DNA of 6,177 nt from a bacterium (GTDB lineage: Bacteria; Hydrogenedentota; Hydrogenedentia; Hydrogenedentiales; SLHB01). Location of the stretch: NCBI GenBank assembly GCA_024231375.1, contig JAAEQP010000958.1, positions 1-6,177 on the forward strand. The letters are read 5' to 3'. Under the pieces are notes generated by a model. The model had not been told where the DNA came from and searched no databases. It saw nothing but the letters and a program-made list of their open reading frames with translations. Position numbers and translations under genes: made by a program. The stretch's first letter is position 1; every line of letters starts with the position of its first letter. Shown one piece after another: positions 1 to 5,137 of the stretch.

Positions 1-1514
1 AAGCCATCCAACTCATGCGCAGTTGGTTTACTGCCATGCCCGGCGAGCAGGTTTCCTGCATCGGCTGTCATGAAGCGCCAAACGAAGCCGTGGGTTCGAA
101 GCTGGTGCTGGCGGCGAACAAAGCACCGCGGGAATTGACACCCTGGTACGGTCCCGTCCGAGGCTTCGACTTCAAGCGGGAAGTCCAACCCGTCCTCGAC
201 CAGCATTGCGTGGGCTGTCACGATGGGAAAAAGGCGGACCGGCCTGACTTGCGTTCCGCCGCGGACGGCGGCAAAGCCACACCAAAGCCCATCGGCTACG
301 CGCCGCGCCTCCACAAGAACATGATGCGCGACACGGGCGGAAAGATGACGTACACACCTGCCTACGACGTACTGATTCATTATATTCGCCGCGTTGGCGT
401 CGAGGACGACGTGAGCCTCCTGACACCCGGTGAATACCATGCCGACACCAGCGAACTCATCCAAATGTTGCAACGCGGCCACCACGGCGTCCAACTCGAA
501 GCCGAATCCTGGGACCGCCTCATTACCTGGATCGATCTCAACGGCCCCTGCCATGGGACTTGGAATGACGTCTACCCCATCCCCGATGGCGCCCACGAGC
601 GGCGCATGGCCTTGCGCAAACACTATGGTGGCCCCGTCGTCGATCCCGAACACATCCCCGCCGCGTCGAAGCCCCTAGCCAAGGTTCTTCCGCCCGAGGC
701 GGCGTCCCAAACCGGCGACATAGTCTTTGCTGCTCTACGTCCTGCAGCCAATCATGCCCAAGGTCCCGCGAAAACAATCGACCTGGGCGGTGGCATCCAA
801 ATGACGCTCTCTCACATCCCGGACCAAGACTTCTGGATGGGAACGTGCGAAGTAACCAACGAGCAGTACCGCCTATTCAACCCAAGCCACGACAGCCGTT
901 ACTGTGTAAAACGCCGCGACCGCGCGGACGGCAAGGGATTGACGCTCAATGGGCCCAAACAACCCGCGCTGCGCGTTTCCTGGGACGATGCGAATGGCTT
1001 TTGCGCATGGCTGTCCCTCAAGACTGGGGTGCACGTCTCCCTGCCGACCGCGGTCGAATGGGCCTACGCCTGTAATGCCGGTAAACACACACAGCTCAAC
1101 TACGGCGACGTGAGTACCGATTTTTCGCGGCACGGCAATATGGCCGACAAATCCTTCAGCACCGGCGTAATGTACAAGACAGAACGCATGATGCCCGAAA
1201 ACGGCGCGACCCAAGTTACCGGCGGCGTGCCTCACTTGCTACTTGAGGGCGCCCAACTCGCCGACACGCGCTTCGATGACAAGTACCGCGTCACCGCGCC
1301 CGTGGGCTCATTCGAACCCAATGCGTATGGCCTCTTTGACATGCACGGTAACGCCGCCGAGTGGACAGCCTCGGAACGCGCCGGAGAAAAGCTAGTTCTA
1401 GGCGGTTCCTTCTTCGACCGGCCCGAAAGGTGTCGAAGCAAATTCACCTTGACCTACCCCTCTTGGCAACACGTGTTCAACGTCGGTTTCCGGGTGACAG
1501 TCAGAAATCCGTAG
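1..1514 (+). CDS. HzsA-like c-type cytochrome / FGE-fold (SUMF1) protein, 5'-truncated
   Basis: The gene is cut by the window edge: the frame is open from base 3, so the first in-window ATG (15) is probably internal. Residues here count from that ATG. The N-terminal part has two haem c attachment motifs, CIGCH (15-19) and CVGCH (65-69). Between and after them is a layout seen in proteins related to the hydrazine synthase alpha subunit: an RSWFTAMPGE run just before the first haem, a REVQPVLDQHCVGC block, and a GHHGV...WDRLITWIDLN block near 150-175. From about residue 255 to the end lies a formylglycine-generating-enzyme fold, with EVTNEQY, VSWDDANGFCAWL, LPTAVEWAYA, YGLFDMHGNAAEW, GGSF and a final NVGFRV. 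The usual FGE catalytic cysteine pair is absent; only C473 lies in that segment, so a sulfatase-activating role is unlikely. It is probably an exported redox or binding protein; its substrate is unknown. It ends at TAG (1512-1514), converging on the minus-strand tRNA unit. True anammox HzsA is not implied. Confidence 0.85.
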   Translation, partial: AIQLMRSWFTAMPGEQVSCIGCHEAPNEAVGSKLVLAANKAPRELTPWYGPVRGFDFKREVQPVLDQHCVGCHDGKKADRPDLRSAADGGKATPKPIGYAPRLHKNMMRDTGGKMTYTPAYDVLIHYIRRVGVEDDVSLLTPGEYHADTSELIQMLQRGHHGVQLEAESWDRLITWIDLNGPCHGTWNDVYPIPDGAHERRMALRKHYGGPVVDPEHIPAASKPLAKVLPPEAASQTGDIVFAALRPAANHAQGPAKTIDLGGGIQMTLSHIPDQDFWMGTCEVTNEQYRLFNPSHDSRYCVKRRDRADGKGLTLNGPKQPALRVSWDDANGFCAWLSLKTGVHVSLPTAVEWAYACNAGKHTQLNYGDVSTDFSRHGNMADKSFSTGVMYKTERMMPENGATQVTGGVPHLLLEGAQLADTRFDDKYRVTAPVGSFEPNAYGLFDMHGNAAEWTASERAGEKLVLGGSFFDRPERCRSKFTLTYPSWQHVFNVGFRVTVRNP

Positions 1515-1532
1515 GGGAGTCCATACCCTCGC

Positions 1533-1578
1533 ACAAAAAGACAATGTGAGAACCGGCATTTCACCAGTTCTCACATTG
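1533..1578 (-). terminator. Rho-independent terminator closing the tRNA-Asn/GIY-YIG unit
   Basis: Two 15-base arms, 1542-1556 and 1564-1578, pair at all but one position (a C opposite A, or G·U on the other strand) around a 7-base loop. On the minus strand the stem is followed at once by TCTTTTTG (1541-1534), a classic U-tract. The plus strand has G's after the stem instead, so termination should mainly serve minus-strand transcription coming from tRNA-Asn and the nuclease gene. The A-rich run before the stem on the plus strand lies just after the stop of the convergent haem/FGE gene, so the hairpin may also protect the 3' end of that message. Confidence 0.85.
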
Positions 1579-1582
1579 GGGC

Positions 1583-1610
1583 ATGTCTGGCTCCGCGGGC
1601 AGGACTCGAA
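1583..1610 (-). repeat. Direct repeat copy B: displaced tRNA-Asn 3' end
   Basis: This 28-bp stretch matches 1933-1960 with one mismatch (G at 1599 versus A at 1949) and in the same orientation. It comprises the T-loop, the 3' side of the T-stem, the 3' acceptor strand, the G discriminator and CCA, plus five bases beyond the tRNA. No D-arm or anticodon arm precedes it, so it is not a working tRNA. The single difference changes the T-stem 3' arm from CCTGT to CCTGC, and a GCAGG that can pair with it lies just upstream. This suggests the fragment came from a different tRNA allele rather than by simple local duplication. It lies just after the stop codon of the GIY-YIG gene. Confidence 0.85.
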
Positions 1611-1620
1611 TTCGCCTGCG
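1588..1620 (-). pseudogene. tRNA 3'-half remnant (T-arm, acceptor strand and CCA only)
   Basis: Read on the minus strand, this piece contains GCAGG, an enlarged loop of 11 bases, CCTGC, the acceptor 3' strand CCGCGGA, then GCCA. A canonical T-loop has 7 bases, so four extra bases sit at the junction, where the resemblance to tRNA-Asn breaks off. Eight bases further upstream (GGTGGCTG, 1628-1621), overlapping the nuclease stop codon, also match the anticodon-stem region of tRNA-Asn. That short match could be chance. I read this as the 3' half of a split or copied tRNA gene left beyond the nuclease gene, not as an independent tRNA. Confidence 0.7.
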
Positions 1621-1881
1621 TCAGCCACCGAGAATCTCTTTCTTGATCCATTCACGGCCTTGGCCCGACTTGAGCTGCTTTTCGCGGCGCATGGCTTCCG
1701 TTCGCGTGGCGTATTCCTCGCTGTGCAGGAGAGCCCATGGTCCCTTGTTGCGCTTCGTGTGCAAGGTGAGCCTGCAATTCGGGTCGTTGTGCTGGGCGAG
1801 GCGACGCTTCAGATCGTTTGTCTGCCCAATGTAGAGCTTTGCGGTGCTCTCGGATTGGAGAATATACACCCAGAATCCCAC
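1621..1881 (-). CDS. Small GIY-YIG domain endonuclease
   Basis: An 86-residue single-domain GIY-YIG protein of usual length for the stand-alone members of the family. The two signature tripeptides appear as VYI (residues 5-7) and YIG (17-19). The conserved arginine follows in DLKRRLAQH (R26 or R27), and a glutamate in the EAMRREKQLK helix (E62 or E67) is the likely metal ligand. The fold makes single- or double-strand DNA cuts in homing, repair or restriction enzymes; the target here cannot be read from sequence. I chose the GTG at 1881-1879 because a G-rich Shine-Dalgarno (GGGGGG) lies about six bases upstream and the family alignment begins there. A TTG start at 1932 would place the start inside the tRNA terminator hairpin. 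The gene sits alone between two copies of the tRNA-Asn 3' end, which suggests a mobile or tRNA-linked function. Confidence 0.88.
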   Translation of the reverse strand: MGFWVYILQSESTAKLYIGQTNDLKRRLAQHNDPNCRLTLHTKRNKGPWALLHSEEYATRTEAMRREKQLKSGQGREWIKKEILGG

Positions 1882-1901
1882 GCTTTCCCCCCGGAATACG
1901 G

Positions 1902-1929
1902 AAAAGGCCGCACCCGGAGGTACGGCCTT
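1902..1929 (-). terminator. Probable terminator directly downstream of tRNA-Asn
   Basis: Arms 1904-1910 and 1923-1929 (AAGGCCG/CGGCCTT) pair perfectly. Past one C·A mismatch, three more pairs (1912-1914 with 1919-1921) extend the stem to a 4-base loop. On the minus strand the stem ends in TTTTCC, a short U-tract. It starts nine bases after the tRNA CCA end, the expected position for tRNA termination. The nuclease gene starts only 23 bases beyond it, so that gene would depend on read-through or on a promoter overlapping this region. Confidence 0.6.
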
Positions 1930-1932
1930 CAA

Positions 1933-1960
1933 ATGTCTGGCTCCGCGGACAGGACTCGAA
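1933..1960 (-). repeat. Direct repeat copy A within tRNA-Asn
   Basis: The partner of 1583-1610, offset by exactly 350 bp. It covers the 3' 23 bases of the functional tRNA-Asn gene plus five bases after CCA. The repeat running past the end of the tRNA shows that the similarity is not only tRNA conservation; a shared stretch of DNA was copied. The position resembles an attachment-site core at a tRNA 3' end. Confidence 0.85.
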
Positions 1961-2013
1961 CCTGTGACCTAGTGGTTAACAGCCACCCGCTCTACCGACT
2001 GAGCTACCGCGGA
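1938..2013 (-). tRNA. tRNA-Asn (anticodon GTT)
   Basis: The complete 76-base cloverleaf can be folded by eye. The acceptor stem is TCCGCGG with CCGCGGA. The D-arm is GCTC...GAGC. The anticodon stem GGTGG/CCACT (one G·U) encloses loop CTGTTAA with anticodon GTT at 1980-1978. The variable loop is AGGTC, and the T-arm is ACAGG, TTCGAGT, CCTGT. The discriminator is G and the CCA is encoded. This closely resembles bacterial asparagine tRNAs, including the UCC start. A plausible promoter lies upstream, and a hairpin with a short U-tract follows. Confidence 0.97.
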
Positions 2014-2032
2014 TCTGTCGTTGCGGAGGGGA

Positions 2033-2062
2033 AGTGTACTACATGTTCGCGGGCAGATTCAA
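2033..2062 (-). promoter_or_regulatory. Likely sigma-70 promoter of tRNA-Asn
   Basis: On the minus strand, TTGAAT (2062-2057, -35) and TACACT (2038-2033, -10) are separated by 18 bases. Transcription would start about 12 bases before the mature tRNA 5' end, a normal leader for RNase P processing. The match is moderate (4 of 6 at each box), but the location between the VCBS stop and the tRNA is right. Confidence 0.5.
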
Positions 2063-2089
2063 CCCGCGGCTGAGCGCGGCTGACGCTCG

Positions 2090-3466
2090 TCAGAACACCA
2101 CCACGTGGATGGTCTCGCGCTTCTCCATGCCAGGGTGAAACAATACGATGTCGTCGGCGTCGTTGTCGTTCAACCGCTCTTTGAAGGCGATGCCGAAGGC
2201 GGGAACCGCGAAGGAACACCAGGGTTTGGAGGAGATGAACCGGTCCTTGGATCCTGTGTGTACGTTCATCAGGTCGGGCCCTGAACCGAAGGCGATGTCC
2301 GCACGACCGTCGCCGTTGAAATCGCCCAGCACGTGGGCGGACTGTTCGCGGCCGTCGGGGGCGTCGATGGAGATGCTGGATTCGAAATCGGGTTTGGCGC
2401 CGTATCCGTCGTCGTGGTGCAGGAAGATTTCGAGGCCCACGCCGAGCTTCTGAAAGATGAACAAATTCATGAAGAACCGGACGCCCCAGGGAATGGTGAT
2501 GAACACGAGATCGGATTTCCCGTCGCCATCCACGTCTTCCACGATGGGCGCCGAGAAGGAGCCCTTGGTCTCGAAGGAACCCGAGGGGTCTTCGGAATAG
2601 GTCATGGGCCCGGTGGCATGGTAGACCTTGGTGACCACCTGCATGTTGATGGTGCCCTGAATCTGGGTCACGATCAGGTCGGGCAAGCCGTCGGCGTTGA
2701 GATCCTCCATGGCGGCACTGGAATCCCACTTCTCTCCCAGGTTGCCTGGTACGGCGAACCGCTTGTACTTTGTCCAACCGTTGCCGTAGGCGAAATCGGC
2801 ATGTTCGTCGCTGAGAAAGGCCAGTGCTTTGGCGGGGCTGCCTTCCATGTCGAAGGCGTAATGGGCGGGCATCTTCGTAGTGACGGTCAGGGTACCGCGA
2901 TTGTACATGGAGCCAACCATGTCGCAGGGCACCCGCGCGCATACGCCGGCCGGTCCGCGTATCTCGTAGCCCGTCGGCACGGGGATGAACCACTCATCCA
3001 CGCCATCGCCGTCGAGATCGTCCACCGCATTCTTCAGGATGCGAGGTTCACGGGCGAAGGTTGGGAAGAGGGAATGGAACTCCGGCTCATCGCGGCGCAG
3101 CCACCTCCCTTGCTCGAACCGGTACAAGGTAGCGCCTTCGCCGTGGGCGGCAAGGATTTCGCGGGGCGCGGCGCCGTCGGTCTCGGCGAAGAAGGCGCAG
3201 CCCGCCTTCGGGTCGACGGACACACTGAAGGAAGGCTTCGATTTGAAGGCGCCTTCCTTGGTGGCCAGGAACACCAGCAATGCCTTGTCTTGAGGCCGGT
3301 CGCCGCCTTCGCAGCAAAAAGCCACGATGTCCTTCAGCCCGTCCCCATTCACGTCTTCGCTAGCGACGCTCCAGACGTGTTTGCCGGTTTCGAGTTCGAA
3401 CACGTACGGGGCGGGGGCCGCCGCGGCCGCGACGGCGGCGCAAAGGAGTACTGCAAGTCCTGTCAT
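2090..3466 (-). CDS. Secreted VCBS/FG-GAP repeat protein (beta-propeller)
   Basis: A 458-residue protein with a hydrophobic Ala-rich signal peptide (about residues 1-18) and repeated calcium-binding loops of FG-GAP/VCBS type. The loops are DVNGDGLKD (38-46), DLDGDGVDE (150-158), DLNADGLPD (about 255-263), DVDGDGKSD (about 311-319) and DFNGDGRAD (about 382-390), plus a degenerate NDNDADD near 432. Such repeats build integrin-alpha-like propellers on exported proteins. They usually bind calcium and act in adhesion or as scaffolds; no catalytic domain is visible. I chose the ATG at 3466-3464 because GGAGG lies seven bases upstream; an in-frame GTG at 3490 lacks such a site. The signal peptide has no clear positive n-region, which is unusual. 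No lipobox is evident. The stop TGA overlaps a small GC hairpin (2080-2093) without a U-tract. Long open frames on both strands over this gene are coding shadows from the high GC content. Confidence 0.9.
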   Translation of the reverse strand: MTGLAVLLCAAVAAAAAPAPYVFELETGKHVWSVASEDVNGDGLKDIVAFCCEGGDRPQDKALLVFLATKEGAFKSKPSFSVSVDPKAGCAFFAETDGAAPREILAAHGEGATLYRFEQGRWLRRDEPEFHSLFPTFAREPRILKNAVDDLDGDGVDEWFIPVPTGYEIRGPAGVCARVPCDMVGSMYNRGTLTVTTKMPAHYAFDMEGSPAKALAFLSDEHADFAYGNGWTKYKRFAVPGNLGEKWDSSAAMEDLNADGLPDLIVTQIQGTINMQVVTKVYHATGPMTYSEDPSGSFETKGSFSAPIVEDVDGDGKSDLVFITIPWGVRFFMNLFIFQKLGVGLEIFLHHDDGYGAKPDFESSISIDAPDGREQSAHVLGDFNGDGRADIAFGSGPDLMNVHTGSKDRFISSKPWCSFAVPAFGIAFKERLNDNDADDIVLFHPGMEKRETIHVVVF

Positions 3467-3573
3467 ACCGATCCCTCCGGAAATGGACACAAAACGGGAT
3501 TCATGACCCTTAGACTGGCCGGACCGGGGACAGGTTGCAGTGGGGTTCGGTCAGGAGAGGGGGCCGTAGTGAG

Positions 3574-3598
3574 CAGGGCTCCCCGAGCGAGAGCCCTG
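3574..3598. other. GC-rich hairpin between the PilZ and VCBS genes
   Basis: Arms CAGGGCTC (3574-3581) and GAGCCCTG (3591-3598) pair perfectly around a 9-base loop; one more G-C pair flanks them. Neither strand has a U-tract after it, so it is not a standard intrinsic terminator. It may stabilise the 3' end of the PilZ message. A second smaller inverted repeat, GCGCAA/TTGCGC, is at 3630-3647. The remaining sequence from 3491 to 3696 shows no gene, and I could not identify a convincing promoter for the VCBS gene there. Confidence 0.4.
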
Positions 3599-3696
3599 CG
3601 TACGGCCTATGACTGGCGGACGATGCGGTGCGCAACCACCATTGCGCGATCGCTCCCCGAACAGCGCCACCCATGGGGCGCGTGATAGGCAAATGT

Positions 3697-4128
3697 TTAG
3701 TGATGCGCAGGAAGCGCGGCGGACGCCACCCGGAGCTGGTCCACGAACATGATGAAATCCATGCTCTGGGTGATGGGCCCTTGGAACTTCATTCCCACAT
3801 TCAAGCGGCCGCGCTCGTCGCGCGAGGTGCGCATGACCTCGCCGGTACCGACGAACGACTCGGGCAAGCACATGGAATCCGGACAGAGGTCCGTGGGGAT
3901 GGACAGCGTAACCCGCTGTCCCTCAGTCAGATCGTGCTTCGTGACGAGATAGGCGCCGCCGGACGAGAGATTTCGGACCACGCCGGGGCCCACCAGGGAC
4001 GTGCGCCGCTCCGGAATCGGGACGGCGATCCGCATGGTCATCTTCACACCGAACCGCGGTTCGGTCCGGCGCTCCTCGACGCGTTCGAAGGGGTCTTGCC
4101 AATCCTCATTAACATTATATTTTCGCAT
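3697..4128 (-). CDS. PilZ-domain (cyclic-di-GMP-binding) protein
   Basis: A 143-residue single-domain protein carrying both halves of the PilZ nucleotide-binding signature: RTEPR (R21...R25, the RxxxR motif) and NLSSGG (N53, S55, G58, the N/DxSxxG motif), with the expected beta-barrel spacing. PilZ proteins bind cyclic-di-GMP and pass the signal to partners controlling motility, polysaccharide or adhesion. With no fused output domain, this one must act through a partner not visible here. It has no signal peptide or membrane segment, so it is cytoplasmic. I chose the ATG at 4128-4126, eight bases after GAGGA. A GTG at 4143 is in frame but has no ribosome-binding site and falls at the predicted transcription start. 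The residues before the motif (1-20) are acidic. Downstream is a GC hairpin rather than a clear terminator. Confidence 0.9.
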   Translation of the reverse strand: MRKYNVNEDWQDPFERVEERRTEPRFGVKMTMRIAVPIPERRTSLVGPGVVRNLSSGGAYLVTKHDLTEGQRVTLSIPTDLCPDSMCLPESFVGTGEVMRTSRDERGRLNVGMKFQGPITQSMDFIMFVDQLRVASAALPAHH

Positions 4129-4149
4129 GATAGCATTCCTCACACTTGA

Positions 4150-4178
4150 ATTGTATCAGTTCGCGGTTGCTTTGTCCA
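4150..4178 (-). promoter_or_regulatory. Strong sigma-70 promoter for the PilZ gene
   Basis: On the minus strand, TGGACA (4178-4173) and TACAAT (4155-4150) each match consensus at 5 of 6 positions, with an optimal 17-base spacer. Transcription would start near 4143, giving a leader of about 15 bases before the ATG. The flanking region 4141-4260 is clearly more AT-rich than the rest of the window, as expected for a promoter region. Another TTGACT box lies upstream (4255-4250) but has no good -10 partner. Confidence 0.7.
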
Positions 4179-4303
4179 GCAAAAAATTCAAATTGCGCAG
4201 TTTAATCCTTTTTGGCACGCGAGGCAGCTATTCGCCATTTGAGGAGAAGAGTCAAGAAATTTCCCGATTCGGGGTGCTGGCGTCACGCGTGAGGGGAGGT
4301 ATG

Positions 4304-5061
4304 TCAGCGACGGGGCGTGGAACCCGGGGTCTGTCCAGGTACCCGCGGGGTGACGGTGCCAGCCATGCCTTGGGGTCCGGCCGTATTCATCACAACCACC
4401 TTGGGAAGGGGATCGCCCTGGCCCATGGCGCGGGGCGAATAGATCCGGGTGACCAACGGCTCCAGAGGCTCGGATCGCAGCTTCTCTGGCGAACTGACGT
4501 ACACCATATTCCCGACGACGCGGTAGTCCAGATTGCAGGATCGAAGGGCGGCCCGTAGGGCGTCGCCGAGGGGGGCCTCCTTCACATGGATCGCGGACAC
4601 GTATCCGTCGGTGACCACGTCGCCGTTCGGCGCAGGGCGTTGGGGCCGGACGGGAAGGGGCTTCTCATCGTCGGGTAGACGGAGCGGCTGCGGAATTCGG
4701 GCGCGGGTCTCCTTGGGGACCATGAGGGGCGTGACGGTGTCGGGAGCCACCGGGGTTGGGTGGTGTCGACCGGGGACGGCTCCGCTGCGATCCGGTCCCG
4801 GCTGACGCGCCATCGCGCGCGCAAAGCGGCGCGGCGTGTGCGGTCGGGGTCCAATTCGAGCGAATCGACCTGGTCCTTGGGAATACTGGTCACGGTGCCT
4901 TCGTCGGGCATGAAGACGTAGACGTGGGACCGGCCCTCGTTCAGGTACACGTTCTCGTAGGTGGCGCCGTCGGCCGTGAGGGTGTCGGCGGCCGCCGATG
5001 CCGCCACGATCAGCAGAGCGGCCGCGAGCCCGGTTGTTCGGACAACTGACGGGAATGGCAT
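4304..5061 (-). pseudogene. Secreted protein with small beta-barrel and STN/secretin-N0-like domains, frameshifted
   Basis: Two overlapping minus-strand frames look like one gene. The first starts at ATG 5061 (GGAGG nine bases upstream). It has a signal peptide ending near ASAAA-DT (residue 25) and a short beta-rich stretch, TLTADGATYENVYL...SIPKDQVDSLEL, of the kind found in small SH3-like barrels. The second frame carries the C-terminal half: a Pro-rich linker, then AIHVKEAPLGDALRAALRS...YRVVGNMVYVSSPEKL, which resembles the short N-terminal (STN/N0) domain of secretins and TonB receptors, then a Pro-rich tail ending at TGA 4304. GC-rich third codon positions switch from one frame to the other near 4752-4760, within a C-rich run (CCCAACCCC on the coding strand). 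One added C there would give a continuous protein of about 252 residues. This could be a true mutation or a homopolymer sequencing error. No secretin channel domain is present. The function is unknown; a periplasmic or envelope role is inferred. Confidence 0.72.
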
Positions 5062-5137
5062 GGCGATCCGCCTCCGGTTCCGGCCCCGAATAGCTTACAC
5101 CCTGATTCTACCCCATCATGCCCAGGGCCGCCAGGCG

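Noticed and set aside
1882..1932. A TTG start extending the nuclease by 17 residues.
   Set aside because: The added residues would be encoded by the tRNA terminator hairpin and are unlike the family; the GTG at 1881 has a good SD.
1583..1960. CRISPR or integron attC interpretation of the repeated 28-bp unit.
   Set aside because: Only two copies, with a gene-sized 322-bp interval, and the repeat is plainly tRNA 3' sequence; no cas or integrase gene is present.
1546..2073. A 175-codon plus-strand frame running over the nuclease gene and tRNA-Asn.
   Set aside because: Its C-terminal part is a translation of the tRNA complement, a common annotation artefact, and the rest is antisense to the GIY-YIG gene.
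2080..2093. Small hairpin CTGAC/GTCAG at the VCBS stop codon as a terminator.
   Set aside because: Only five pairs, with no U-tract on the minus strand.
2004..2993. A 329-codon minus-strand frame overlapping the VCBS gene and reaching into the tRNA.
   Set aside because: Arg-rich low-complexity translation in an alternative frame of the VCBS gene; no domain, and it overlaps tRNA-Asn.
2333..3685. A 450-codon open frame on the plus strand, antisense to the VCBS gene.
   Set aside because: It mirrors the VCBS gene, lacks any recognisable domain and continues past that gene. The opposite strand has clear repeats, a signal peptide and an SD site. High GC content creates such long shadow frames.
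4283..4292. 10-bp palindrome TCACGCGTGA just after the frameshifted gene, as an operator.
   Set aside because: Too short to distinguish from chance in GC-rich DNA, and it lies downstream of a gene rather than in a promoter.
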